A stretch of 64,000 nucleotides of DNA from Malachius bipustulatus (GCA_910589415.1 OU342634.1:372001-436000); one strand, 5' to 3'. Shown: positions 10,206 to 20,479, numbered from the stretch's first letter. Notes: generated by a model not told the origin, from the sequence alone. A program made the numbers and translations.

Positions 10206-10921
10206 AGGTCATTTGTGCAACAGACTGTCTTCATGTTGCTATGCATTGAGGATTCTTGCTACCCTTACACGCTACGAGGTACTTAGGACAGCATACTTTG
10301 GGAACTTTCATTCCCTGCTGAGGTATGGTGTCATTTTCTGGGGACAGTCATCAAGGATAGTAGAGGTCTTTAAAATCCAAAAGAGAGCGATCAGAATAAT
10401 CCATGGGATGAAACCTCGTGACAGCTGTCGAGGAACTTTTAGAACTAACAATATTCTAACCACTACAGCCACTTACATATACGAGTGCGTAATGTTCCTG
10501 AGAAAGCATCCGCATTATTTCAACACGTTTGTTCCTGATCATCGGCATGATACGAGATTCCCAATGTTGTTACATTACCCTGCTCACAGGTTAACTTCAA
10601 CTGAAAGGGGACCTCTTTATTCTAGTATACGATTTTACAACCACCTTCCTAATAGCCTGAAAGGTGAGTGCAAATTAAGTTGTTTTAAGGTAAAACTGGT
10701 TGATTACTTATGTAATCTTGAACCTTATTCTGTGGCTGAGTTTATGGCAGTGGCTTAAAACTTCGAACTTATTGTTTATTTAAGGAGTTTGACTGGCAGA
10801 GCCAGTTCTTATTTAGTGTAATTTAGCTTAGATATTTTGTTATTGTATTTGACTTGTTTCAAACTTTTAACTTCTTGCAATTGTTTTGGAATAAAATTGT
10901 CTATCTATCTATCTATCTATC
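10206..10921 (+). mobile_element. Truncated 3' end of another LINE, with target duplication
   Basis: It interrupts the linker above between two copies of TACCATGT (10198-10205 and 10922-10929), consistent with target-primed insertion of a 5'-truncated LINE. It ends in a (CTAT)n tail, as in several insect non-LTR families. The uninterrupted linker is seen at 17180-17200. Confidence 0.85.
10213..10758 (+). pseudogene. C-terminus of LINE ORF2 protein
   Basis: About 181 codons of the region after the reverse transcriptase fingers and thumb. LLRYGVIFWGQSS and VFKIQKRAIRIIHGMK match the conserved C-terminal 'YGVxxWG...QKRAIR' block of Jockey/CR1-like polymerases, and FYNHLPNSLK follows. It ends with a natural stop at 10756-10758. 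It is open but lacks all catalytic residues because the element is 5' truncated. Confidence 0.82.
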
Positions 10922-10923
10922 TA
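10900..10923. repeat. (CTAT)n LINE tail
   Basis: Six tandem CTAT units directly after ATAAAATTGT, at the junction with the target duplication. This is the 3' tail of the truncated LINE. Confidence 0.95.
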
Positions 10924-11066
10924 CCATGTGGTGGGAATAAAAATAAGTCAGAGATAGATAGCCTTTATGACACAGAAAACGGTAATATTGAAACAGATAA
11001 GAAACAAATAACTAACAAACTCAATGATTATTTTATACAAGTAGGCGAGCGATTAGCAGAAAATAT

Positions 11067-11554
11067 TGTTACGGGTTTCTCAATAATAAATCCACCACTT
11101 AAAAGTCTTACAAATTACTTTATTGACTAATCCAAATTATAACCTCTAATTCTAATAAACACACACAGCTGATTACTACTTGTACTAACTATCACTACTG
11201 GCTCCCTTACTTCACACTTCAATTCACTACTGCTCTGTTCAGCTTCCACTAGTTACTGCTCTGTCTTCACTTCACTCTATGTCCAAACTAAACTAAACTA
11301 AAACACGCAGCCGCGCGATGGTCTTTATATAGTACCCCGACGCATCAGTAGGTACGTTCTAGTAGGTTCATTATCGACTCTCGTAGATTGCAGCAATCGC
11401 ATCGGCCGTCAACACGTCATTCCAGACCTGCGTCAAACTGTCGCGAACGTGTCATTGACTAATCCAGTATAAAGAATGTAAACAAACAAGCAAATGGTGT
11501 ACTAGAATGTTAAAGAAGTAATTACTAGAATTTCTCCAGAGCGGTGTCGTTATA
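11067..11554 (-). repeat. 3' LTR of RT-less gypsy
   Basis: Starts TGTTACGGGTTTCTC and ends GTGTCGTTATA on the plus strand. Differs from the partner LTR by about one substitution and one indel by eye, so insertion is recent. A TATATAG-like promoter box sits near 11325. Confidence 0.93.
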
Positions 11555-11572
11555 CTGCCCCCTTTCTATTTT
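11555..11572 (-). promoter_or_regulatory. Polypurine tract
   Basis: On the minus strand this reads AAAATAGAAAGGGGGCAG directly before the 3' LTR, the expected plus-strand primer of a gypsy element. Confidence 0.8.
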
Positions 11573-11594
11573 CGAGCGTCCCGCTCGAACGGAC

Positions 11595-12881
11595 TTATTC
11601 GCTGTCTCCACAGTAGGGTGCTAGACGATTCAGGTGGACTACCTTCATCTTGCACTTGGGGGCTCCGCTCCGCTGTATCCTATACACCACGTCGTTTATC
11701 CTTTTAATAATTGTGTGAGGCCCTTCCCAGGATGGCATAAACTTAGGCGACAAACCCTTCTTCCTAGTTGGATTATAAAACCACACTTTGTCTCCTTCTG
11801 TGAAGCCGCCGGAGTTTGCCTTCAAGTTGTACCTCGCCTTCATTCGGTCGCTGGCCAACTTGATCTTCCTCCTGACTAGGGAATGCACTTCTGCCATGGA
11901 GTTTCTTAATTCGTCGACATAATTTCTGATCTCCGATGGTGGACTGCTTGGTGAACCGTACACCAAATCACAGGGTAGCCGAATCTCCTTGCCGAATACA
12001 ACTTTGGCTGGTGTCTGCCCTGTAGTCTCATGGATGGCTGCCCTATATGACATCAGCAACAAAGGCAGGTACTGGTCCCAGTCTCTCTGATTGTTGCTCA
12101 CCACCTTCGACAGATGTTCCTCCATTGTTCGATTAAACCGTTCTACCATACCGTCAGATTGTGGATGGAGAGGTGTAGTCCTTGTCTTGTTTATCCCGAG
12201 CAGTTTACACATTTCTGCGAAAACTTGGGATTCAAAGTTTCGTCCTTGATCGGAATGCAACTCTAAAGGTACGCCAAATCTGCTAATTAAATTATCCACC
12301 AAGACTCTCGCAACTGTAGCAGCTTCTTGGTTCGGTATGGCGTATGCTTCAGGCCACTTGCTGAAATAATCCATGGCAACCAGGATAAAGCAATTGCCGC
12401 TGTCGGTGATTGGAAAAGGACCTGCTACATCTATGGCTATCCTCTCGAATGGGGCTCTGACGTTGTACTGCTTCATAGCGCCTGTCAGTCTTCTGCTTGG
12501 GCCCTTGCTTGCAGCACATTTCTCGCACTTACGGCACCAGGCTTCGACATCGTCCTTGCAGTTCACCCAGTAGAACCTCTCTCGAACTTTCGCTAGTGTT
12601 TTGTTCACTCCGAAGTGAGCTCCTGATGTACCTCCATGGATTACTTCAAGAATCTTCGGAACTTTACTCCTTGGAACCACCAACTGCATGACGATCTTCT
12701 TTCCATCGGCACTCTCCCAGGCTCTCTTCAGCAGACCATTCTCGATTTGCAGGGACTCCCATTGTGACCATAGAGCTTTATATTCTGGGCTACGTGGAGA
12801 AACCTCTGCCCAAGTTGGTCTCGGTCCATTCTCTTCTTTACGTTTTAAAATGTCTCCGATGTCTTCGTCTTTTTCTTGCTC
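11595..12881 (-). CDS. Gypsy integrase region
   Basis: The open frame runs from a stop at 12882-12884 through Met at 12687-12689 to 11595. It has the zinc-binding HHCC region (GAHFGVNKTL, then CRKCEKCAAS), and the catalytic core with IAIDVAGPF (Asp), ELHSDQGRNFE (Asp) and DGMVERFNRT (Glu). A GPY/F-type end (SWEGPHTIIKRIND) and a VVHLNRLAPY tail follow. Integrase inserts the cDNA into the chromosome. The sequence upstream of 12689 (WAEVSPRSPEYKALWSQW) is the usual linker between RNase H and integrase, so the real protein was part of a longer Pol. All catalytic residues are present. Confidence 0.92.
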   Translation of the reverse strand, partial: EQEKDEDIGDILKRKEENGPRPTWAEVSPRSPEYKALWSQWESLQIENGLLKRAWESADGKKIVMQLVVPRSKVPKILEVIHGGTSGAHFGVNKTLAKVRERFYWVNCKDDVEAWCRKCEKCAASKGPSRRLTGAMKQYNVRAPFERIAIDVAGPFPITDSGNCFILVAMDYFSKWPEAYAIPNQEAATVARVLVDNLISRFGVPLELHSDQGRNFESQVFAEMCKLLGINKTRTTPLHPQSDGMVERFNRTMEEHLSKVVSNNQRDWDQYLPLLLMSYRAAIHETTGQTPAKVVFGKEIRLPCDLVYGSPSSPPSEIRNYVDELRNSMAEVHSLVRRKIKLASDRMKARYNLKANSGGFTEGDKVWFYNPTRKKGLSPKFMPSWEGPHTIIKRINDVVYRIQRSGAPKCKMKVVHLNRLAPYCGDSE

Positions 12882-13497
12882 TTACCTGCATGCTTCTATC
12901 GTCCATCCTGTATCTTCATTGATCACGATCCTTTTAACGCATTCTTCCTTCCGGCTGTCCTCAATCGGTTTAATACGAGGCGCCAACATCAGCTTGGGCC
13001 TCTGACGATGCTCCGATGACCTGCTCTCCTGCTCATCATCTGCCTGTGGCGGGTTTCTGATGAAACTGCCCTGACTGTCACTCCGGTGCTCGAATCGCCT
13101 GAATGGGCGTCTTTCTTCGTTCCAGTTCCGTTCATGGTTGCGACCATGACCATTATCATCACCAAACCGCCAGCAGCCACCGCCCCGTCTGAAGTCTCCT
13201 TGAGAATTTGCTCTCCACTCGGAAGCTGGGCCTTTCGCTCCCGTTTCTGTCTCGCCACGAACCAGATGTCTTGAAAACATTTTGTCGCCCTCTGATGATG
13301 TCTTGGCTGTCCACATGGCACTGCGGTGTTCTGGTGGAACCGAACTTGGGGGCCTTGATGTCGTCAGCCAGTATTCGCCCCTCCACACTGGCTGAAATTA
13401 GTTTTCCTGCTGCGGACGTAGATCTTCCCGTTCCCGATAGATACCTCTATCTCTGGTTCTGCTCCTTTCCCTGTCTGGTATTTGTTCCAGGGATCCA
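12882..13497 (-). pseudogene. Collapsed pol region between gag and integrase
   Basis: A junction of remnants. The downstream end contains RIVINEDTGWTIEACR, the usual spacer after RNase H, ending in a TAA where relatives read through. The upstream part is low-complexity Arg/Gly/Ser-rich sequence in several overlapping frames. No YxDD, TDAS or protease DTG motif is present in any minus frame. I read it as the scar of an internal deletion. Confidence 0.6.
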
Positions 13498-14655
13498 CTA
13501 CTTCGATGAGTCTGCTCCAGCCTTACAATTGCGTATGAAATGAAAACTGGAACCGCAACGGTAGCACTGTTTCCTGTTTTCGTCCCTCCTTGGAGTCCAA
13601 TCTCTTTTCCCATCATTCAACTGCTCAGAGATCTTATCCATCATCTTATTCAACTTTTCCAATATGGCAGTCACATTCTCTTCTTTATCTTCATTAATTG
13701 TCACTGCTCGTACCTTGTAAAAGTTTCTACCATTGGACGCCTTGATTGCTGCATCTATTTCGAGCGCTCTAACTAGCGCTTCGCTGGACTTTGTCAAATG
13801 TGACATGCGCAGGATCTTCTGTATTTCTGTGTCTCGTATTCCGTTGACAAAGGTTTGCGAGGCTAGTTGTTCCTTGAAATTTTGCGGCGAGTCTGGGTAG
13901 GCTTGATGGACAATCCTGTTGACATCAGCTTCGAACTCCTGTAGCGACTCGTTCGGCTTCTGCACTCTGCTCATTAACTGATTTTGGAACACCTGCTCCA
14001 TATGGCGATTGCCGAACCGAAGTTCTAATGCTGCACTCAATTGGTTGTAATCCGAGTGCAGTTCTACCGGCAGTGTTTGCAGCATGTCCACAGCTTGACC
14101 TCGAAGAGCAAGAACCAGTGCCGTTGCCTTCTCTGCGTCGTTCCACCCGTTGGCCATGCATGCAGCCTGAAACTGCATCTTGTACGCAGTCCAGGGAGTT
14201 GTTCCGTCGTACGCTGGTGGTTTCACTTTCGCGCCAAAACTGCTAGACGGTGCGGCACACGGAGAATGCTTTAGCTCAGAACTTTCCAGAGTTCTGAGTT
14301 TTGTCTCGAAGTCGTTCTTCATCTCCTCTACCAGCAGTTTTGTTTTGTGTTCCACCAGCTTCACTTCTTCGCGAACACCACCGACTTCATCACGAACACC
14401 ATCAACGTCTTGTTTTACTTTATTCAGTTCACACACATAATCATCTCTTTGCTGCAGGATAACTTTTAACAGCTTCCCTTCCGTGTCTTCGAGCTTCTTC
14501 ACAATATTTTTCTGCTCCTCCTGGCCATCTTCAAGCTTCTTCATGATATTTTTCTGCTCTTCCTGGCCGTTTTTGAGCAGTAACATCATATCCGTCAACA
14601 TTTGCTCAGACATTTTGTCGCTTCCTGTTTCTTTTCCACTTCTTAATTTACCCAT
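13498..14655 (-). CDS. Gypsy Gag with one zinc knuckle
   Basis: 385 codons from ATG at 14653-14655. The N-terminal third is a strong coiled coil with direct repeats (NGQEEQKNIMKKLED, DGQEEQKNIVKKLED). The middle is a retrotransposon Gag core (PWTAYKMQFQAACMANGWND, then ALELRFGNRHMEQVFQ). The C-terminus has one CCHC knuckle, CYRCGSSFHFIRNC. It ends GADSSK with a stop, so Pol would need a frameshift or has been separated. Gag forms the particle and binds RNA. It lies just downstream of the primer site. Confidence 0.9.
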   Translation of the reverse strand: MGKLRSGKETGSDKMSEQMLTDMMLLLKNGQEEQKNIMKKLEDGQEEQKNIVKKLEDTEGKLLKVILQQRDDYVCELNKVKQDVDGVRDEVGGVREEVKLVEHKTKLLVEEMKNDFETKLRTLESSELKHSPCAAPSSSFGAKVKPPAYDGTTPWTAYKMQFQAACMANGWNDAEKATALVLALRGQAVDMLQTLPVELHSDYNQLSAALELRFGNRHMEQVFQNQLMSRVQKPNESLQEFEADVNRIVHQAYPDSPQNFKEQLASQTFVNGIRDTEIQKILRMSHLTKSSEALVRALEIDAAIKASNGRNFYKVRAVTINEDKEENVTAILEKLNKMMDKISEQLNDGKRDWTPRRDENRKQCYRCGSSFHFIRNCKAGADSSK

Positions 14656-14685
14656 TAACTAATTAATCTTCTTGCTGGAATCCGT

Positions 14686-14703
14686 ATCCCGCTTCTGACA
14701 CCA
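14686..14703 (-). promoter_or_regulatory. Primer binding site
   Basis: Minus strand TGGTGTCAGAAGCGGGAT begins three bases after the 5' LTR. The TGG start matches the CCA end of a tRNA primer. Confidence 0.8.
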
Positions 14704-14705
14704 GT

Positions 14706-15194
14706 TGTTACGGGTTTCTCAATAATAAATCCACCACTTAAAAGTCTTACAAATTACTTTATTGACTAATCCAAATTATAACCTCTAATTCTAATAAACA
14801 CACACAGCTGATTACTACTTGTACTAACTATCACTACTGGCTCCCTTACTTCACACTTCAATTCACTACTGCTCTGTTCAGCTTCCACTAGTTACTGCTC
14901 TGTCTTCACTTCACTCTATGTCCAAACTAAACTAAACTAAAACACGCAGCCGCGCGATGGTCTTTATATAGTACCCCGACGCATCAGTAGGTACGTTCTA
15001 GTAGGTTCATTATCGACTCTCGTAGATTGCAGCAATCGCATCGGCCGTCAACACGTCATTCCAGACCTGCGTCGAACTGTCGCGAACGTGTCATTGACTA
15101 ATCCAGTATAAAGAATGTAAACAAACAAGCAAATGGTGTACTAGAATGTTAAAGAAGTAATTACTAGAATTTCTCCAGAGCGGTGTTCGTTATA
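14706..15194 (-). repeat. 5' LTR of RT-less gypsy
   Basis: Partner of 11067-11554, 489 bp. Its outer edge (GTTCGTTATA) abuts ATATATTC. Confidence 0.93.
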
Positions 15195-15437
15195 ATATAT
15201 TCATAAAAAATTCGATGAAAATTGATGAACTTAAAGAATCTTACGTGATAACGACAAACACAACTGATCATTTCCCAGTGTTGTCGTCTGTGACTTATTC
15301 ACATATCGAAACCAGCAAAACTTTTGAAAAATGCAAAAAGATACACCGTGTCAATACTGATAAACTTAAATTACTGTTAAAAGAAGAACCATGGGAAAGT
15401 GTGCTGAGGCAGGGTAATCTGCAAGAGGCTGAAAATA
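15195..15437 (+). pseudogene. LINE family 1, copy 2: endonuclease C-terminus
   Basis: The frame holds TTNTTDHFPVLSSV, the conserved SDHxP-like strand with the catalytic His of LINE endonucleases. The start of the linker follows (KLKLLLKEEPWESVL, QEAENIQ). It is cut left by the gypsy LTR and right, at a TA, by the palindromic MITE at 15440. The LINE resumes at 16884. Confidence 0.78.
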
Positions 15438-15563
15438 TACAGGGTTATTCACGGTATACGCCACGGAAGTTTATGGCCGTGTCTCTGGACTTTAGGATCT
15501 TTTTATTTTTGGAGTGGATAGAGACCCGGCAGAGGTACGTTTTAAAATTATATTCATAATGTA

Positions 15564-16759
15564 CAGGTGTCCCAAAAGCATGAAACATATCAAAGTTATG
15601 TTATTTCAAATGGAATGCTCCTATGTTATTGCATTTTTAGATTGCCTGGGAAGAAAAAAGAAGATTGACTTTTACAGTTGGTGTTTAAATTCAGAAGTTT
15701 GTGAGTTATAAACAAGTGAAAATCGTCATTTTTCAAGTTCAAGGCCCTGTACAAGGAATACGGCTTAAGATAGAGAAAAACGGCTTACATGTCCCTATTT
15801 TAACTTTTCATGTACTATCCAATGATGTAGATGAAATGTTTATACGGGGTGATAAAAAATTTTAAAAATTCTGAGATTTCTCCACGCGTCGACAAATAAA
15901 AAAATCAAAGAAAGTACAAATGTTTCTATACCATAGGATAGTACATGAAAAGTTAAAATAGGAACATGTAAGCCGTTTTTCTCTATCTTGAACCGTTTTC
16001 GTTGTACAGGGCCTTGAACTTGAAAAATGACGATTTTCACTTGTTTATAACTTAAAAACTTCTGAATTTAAACACCAACTGTAAAAACCAATCTTATTTT
16101 TTCTTCTCAGACAATCTAAAAATGCAATAACATACAGTGTGACCCATTTGTTCTTGAAACACCCTGTAGAATCTTAATTTATGGTGCGATTTTAAAGAAA
16201 TTTCTTTTAAATCATAGAGCTTGATAAACTATATTTTGGGAGCAAAAAGCGTCTCATTCCTACAAAATCCAGGGCCTACTAGATCAGTGTTTACTTGTAA
16301 AATCTCAAAAATTCATATTAGCGATTTTTTTAGAAAAAAACTTTTCTTGACCTTTTCGAATAAATTAATGAAAATTCGGAGTTCTATTATGAATTTCTAA
16401 AATAACTGCAAGATCCTTATTACTCTGACATTTCCAATAAAATTTAGTACAGTACCGTTTTGAGGGCTGGTGAATCCAGTGACGTGCACAGTTTTTTTCT
16501 AAAAAAATCGCTAATATGAATTTTTGAAATTTTACAAGTAAACACTGATCTAGTAGGCCTTGGATTTTGTAGGAATGAGACGCTTTTTGCTCCCAAAATA
16601 TAGTTTATCAAGCTCTATGGTTTAAAAGAAATTTCTTTAAAATCGCACCATAAATTAAGATTCTACAGGGTGTTTCAAGAACAAATGGGTCACACTGTAG
16701 AAGCATTCCATTTAAAAAAAACATAACTTTGATATGTTTCATGCTTTTGGGACACCCTG
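15564..16759. mobile_element. Middle palindromic MITE (CAGGTGTCCCAAAAGCATG)
   Basis: It begins CAGGTGTCCCAAAAGCATG, ends with CATGCTTTTGGGACACCCTG, and has TA at 15562-15563 and 16760-16761. After removing the inner element its two arms (to about 15850 and from about 15930) pair along most of their length. An in-arm CAAGGCCCTGTACA motif is shared. Confidence 0.88.
16135..16697. mobile_element. Inner palindromic MITE (CAGTGTGACCC)
   Basis: 563 bp with inverted ends CAGTGTGACCCATTTGTTC and TA at 16133-16134 and 16698-16699. Removing it restores the right arm of the middle MITE (ATGCAATAACATA then GAAGCATTCC). The arms run about 200 bp. Confidence 0.88.
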
Positions 16760-16885
16760 TACATTATGAATATAATTTTAAAACGTACCTCTGCCAGGTC
16801 TCTATCCACTCCAAAAATAAAAAGATCCTAAAATCCAGAGACACGGCCATAATCTTCCGTGGCGTATACCGTGAATAACCCTGTA

Positions 16886-17520
16886 TATTCTATGAAATTC
16901 TAAATAGTTAGGTATATTGATAACTGTAAATCATATCATATTATAAAAAATGTACATAAAAAAAGGAAAGAATGAGTAACAAATGGTATTATTAGGAGTA
17001 TAGCAGTGAGAGATGAACTATACAAGAAAACACGCAGATTTCCATTGGATTCAGAAATAATCAGAGAATACAGACTTACAGAAACCATCTCACAAACATT
17101 ATTAAAATAACTAAAAGAAACTACTACCTTAATATGATCGGGAACGAGCAGCCAGTAAAAAAAAATATGGGAGGCAACTAATATACCATGTGGTAGGAAT
17201 AAAAATAAGTCAGAGATAGATAGCCTTTATGACACAGAAAACGGTAATATTGAAACAGATAAGAAACAAATAACTAACAAACTCAATGATTATTTTATAT
17301 AAGTAGGCGAGCGATTAGCAGAAAATATTAAGAGCACTGAAAATAGATTCGAACAGCACAAGAAAAAAATGTATAGTTCCATATATTTACGACCCACAAA
17401 CGAGACAGAGGTAGCTGACTTAATAAATACTTTGAAAACTAGCAAATCTACAGGAGAGGATGTTATATCGGCCGATTTATTAAAACTTATAAAAAATTAC
17501 ATTACTCAACCGCTGGCGCA
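16886..17520 (+). pseudogene. LINE family 1, copy 2: linker and start of RT
   Basis: Repeats the linker of 9893-11066 without the nested LINE insertion. It then continues into the first reverse-transcriptase block: SIYLRPTNETEVADLINTL and KTSKSTGEDVISADLLK, the KxxKSxGxDxI motif of non-LTR polymerases. Similarity stops at about 17518. Frameshifts near 17065 and 17300 show decay. Confidence 0.75.
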
Positions 17521-19005
17521 TATATCGTAAAATGAAAAAAAAAACTACCCTGACCAAAGACCTGACGGAACCGGTAGCTACTATTACGGTCTCGTGCGGA
17601 AGCGGACAGGAAGCGTGCAGGATTGTCTGCAGAACGTAGGAGAAGGGCTTGCATATGGCAACGCTGAGAACGTGTCGGAGCGTAGCAAGCAGAGACAGTG
17701 GAGGGAGGCCAGCGGAGCGGTAAAACCATCGCGATAGAGCACCTTTACCTATAACTCATCACTATTATGTTTGTTGATTTTATATTAGGCTCGATTAAAA
17801 ACTACTGCACATGGTTATAAGAATAGGAACTGATGATTCTTCTACTTCTGAGACTAAAATTACGTCTATCAAAACTTCAAAAATTGAGAATTGACAATAT
17901 ATCGACTCATTCGAAACATACCGACCACACAAAATTCAGTAAAACTACAAGTTAGTTTACTATTACTTATATTACGATTGAAAACGGATGATGATGAGTA
18001 GACAGTGTCTACTTCCAGTAAACTTTCAACCTCAGGTTAACTTACCTGAAGGTTTACTGTCCGATTGAAAAATCGGGCCCAAGTTTCATCCGAGGTAGCA
18101 AAACTGTACAGACATTTCAGGGACACTTGTGTTAGTCGGTATATTCAAGCTACATTATAAGTCGGTATTCAAGCTACATTATAATAACCCATTCTCGCAT
18201 CAGAGGAAAAGGTCAATCATTGAAACCTATATTTCCACTTACCCGTTTTTGTACAAAATTTGCACAAATCCCCTTCTTGCACCAGGTTCTTCAATTATTA
18301 TTTTACAATAAAATAATCAGTAGTGGGTCTTTCGTGTTCGGAGACTTGTTCTTGGTTTCTAAGAAGTTAAACTTGGGTTGCTTATCTACTTGATAAAATT
18401 CGACTGTTGATTACTTCACAACTTAACAATGAGTTTTTAAACCTTTGCCTTTTTGGTTTGAATAGGTAGTAGGTGCTACTCAATACTCAAACAAAACTGA
18501 AGAAGTTGGAGATCTTGGATTGGATATGACCCAGGAATGAAATGACCTTCCTGAAAAATACTCCTAACCTATCTTGACGAAGTTCACAAACCCACAAACC
18601 TGGTAGGTCAGGTATTTTTGTTTTTCATTCTTTTAATATTTTTCAAATACGAATAAATTATAAGGGTAACATGTGAAAAAATTTTAGGTCACGATTTTAA
18701 TTTAATAAAAAATACACAAAAATTTTTACTAACACTAACACTTCTGTTCTGAGTAGGTAGAGGTAGGTACTTTCGGTTTTCTTTCGGTTCCGCGCATTGC
18801 GCAATGTTCCGCCAGTTCCGCGTATTATAAGCACAGAATAAAAAAGAAAAAGAAAAAGTAATCAAAGAAAATCAAATACCACAGAATAAATACAATCAGA
18901 ATATAAACTTCAATAAAAATACCGAGTTCGCGCATCTACTCGGCGCATAGAGATCCGCCATGATTTCAGATGAGCTCAGTAGCGGAGCGCAACGGAATCA
19001 GCTTC
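17521..19005. other. Unassigned region with a GC-rich patch
   Basis: No gene recognised. 17540-17740 is markedly more GC- and CpG-rich than its surroundings and could be a promoter, a LINE 5' end or an exon fragment. A 25-bp motif ending CAAGCTACATTATA is tandemly duplicated at 18133-18184. The last part (18940-19005) is the flank of the hAT-type element. Confidence 0.4.
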
Positions 19006-19013
19006 AGCTTCAG
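19006..19013. repeat. Left 8-bp target duplication
   Basis: AGCTTCAG directly outside the CAGTGATGTGCC end; the same eight bases follow the other end at 39136-39143. Confidence 0.88.
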
Positions 19014-19032
19014 CAGTGATGTGCCTTTACGC

Positions 19033-19110
19033 GTAAAGAATTCATCCTCTACGTTTGACGTAAAGAATGTAAAGAATACGTAAGCAACACGTAAAGAATA
19101 GGTAAAGAAT
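19033..19110. repeat. Left subterminal GTAAAGAAT array
   Basis: Five direct GTAAAGAAT copies at 19033, 19060, 19069, 19091 and 19102; probable transposase-binding sites. Confidence 0.85.
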
Positions 19111-19455
19111 GAAAACAATGGAAATTGGAAAAGCAAGGTTATGTTCTATGTTTGTTTTAATTTTTTGATAACAAATTATTATTGTTTATGTCATTTTATT
19201 ATTATTAATTTTCACGGAATCCCACTACCACACCCTATAGATTACGATGGTTGGCAGAAGTCAAAACTCAGGAATATTCCGAGCTCCAGTTCACCGAAAT
19301 TATAATAGATAGCAATAAAAATTAGGTATGCTGCTTTATGTGTTGTGGAACATGCGAATATGTGAGAAATACCTTGCTAATACTGCAGTTTCTAGATTAA
19401 TGGCACATAACATAATAATAGGTAAGTTAAACTCAAGTCGTTGCTGAGTGAGATA

Positions 19456-20099
19456 CAGGGTGTATTGTAACGTCCGCATAATATTAGCATCACGGGATTC
19501 TACATCAAAAACAGAACATAAAGTTTTAATACCGTTTAGCTCTTAGACCTCAAATAACGAAGTTATCGACCATTGTAGTTTAAATTTGAAGTTTTTTAAT
19601 ACTCAGAAATATTGCTTAATATTATTAAAAAATTCTTAAGTAAGAAGTAAAATAGCCAAATTATCCAAAATTTTAGATTTTTTTTTGGTAAAAATGGTTT
19701 TAATTAACATTTCAAAACTAGGAATTATTTGATTTCCTGAGTTCCAATACTTCCAATCAATATTGCAACTGCGCGTTTTAATTGTTCAATAAAAAATTGA
19801 AAAAATAAAAAATCTTTAAAAAAATTGCAACATTGACACGTCGCAGCATGACATTTGTCGCGTTGCACCTTTTTTCGATTACATAGCAACGGCACACTAT
19901 ACCAGTGAGCTGACTTCACGTCTAATAAGTTATCTTAATTTTTATACCAGCGCCAGTGTTGCAAAATTTAAGAACGTTAAATTGTCCATATCTTAAAATC
20001 TGTGTACATCAAGAAAAAAACTGTTGAGGACTTTTTTGTTCTGTTTTTGATGTAGAATCGCGTGGTGCTAATATTATGCGGACGTTACAATACACCCTA
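19456..20099. mobile_element. TA MITE (CAGGGTGTATTGTAACGTCC)
   Basis: 644 bp, TA at 19454-19455 and 20100-20101. The ends CAGGGTGTATTGTAACGTCC and its inverse extend into CGCATAATATTAGCA and the GATTCTACATCAAAAACAG region. Arms of about 80-90 bp; no coding sequence. Confidence 0.88.
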
Positions 20100-20479
20100 T
20101 ATTATTTTGTACTTATATTCAGGTCTTCATTTTTATTCGCACTTCACTTCAAGCATGATTTTTCCACATTCTAGGAATAAGGAATCATACCTGAGGCCTG
20201 AGGTCGTCCTGAACCAGCAGATTTAATTCCCACTACTTCGAGTATATCCCATTTCAGACGTTTTTGAATTCAGAGTTGGCTATGGAAAATTCGAATTATG
20301 TTGGTAACTTTCCAAAAGCTGAGTTTTGAACTACCTTTGACAAGCTAAATTTTTTAAGGTTATGGATGTTCCTAATCAAATTTGACTTTGTTTTAAATTT
20401 CACCTACGCTGCGTTGCCAAAACAAGAATATATTATCTAAAGTAGGTACTTATACTAATATTCGGGGAAATATTTGAAC

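Larger units (their letters stand above)
9893..11066 (+). pseudogene. LINE family 1, copy 1: endonuclease-RT linker (interrupted)
   Basis: Sequence from 9893 is nearly identical to 16884-17340. The coding part has SIAVRDELYKKTRRFPLD and YYLNMIGNEQPVKKIW, then after a nested insertion NKSEIDSLYDTENGNIETD and KQITNKLNDYFIQVGERLAENI. This is the typical stretch between endonuclease and reverse transcriptase of non-LTR elements. It is cut on the left by the TA element ending at 9892 and on the right by the gypsy LTR at 11067. No catalytic domain is left. Confidence 0.75.
11067..15194 (-). mobile_element. Ty3/gypsy element lacking reverse transcriptase
   Basis: A 4.1-kb LTR element on the minus strand: two ~488-bp LTRs, primer site, gag, and integrase. 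Only ~0.6 kb separate the zinc knuckle of gag from the integrase leader, and no reverse transcriptase or RNase H motifs occur there, so about 2 kb of pol is missing. ATAT flanks both ends (11063-11066, 15195-15198), compatible with a 4-bp duplication but low in complexity. The left flank is LINE linker and the right flank LINE endonuclease. Confidence 0.9.
15440..16883. mobile_element. Outer palindromic MITE (CAGGGTTATTCACGG), split at its centre
   Basis: Its arms, 15440-15561 and 16762-16883, are near-perfect inverses, so the MITE itself was only ~246 bp. TA flanks it at 15438-15439 and 16884-16885. Another MITE sits exactly at the TA in its dyad centre (ATAATG|TA|CATTAT). Confidence 0.9.

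Noticed and set aside
12989..13386. Several overlapping minus frames between gag and integrase
   Set aside because: Arg/Gly-rich, mutually overlapping remnants of a deleted pol region rather than separate genes.
17502..17729. 75-codon minus frame in the GC-rich patch
   Set aside because: No family resemblance, and it extends across the LINE breakpoint.
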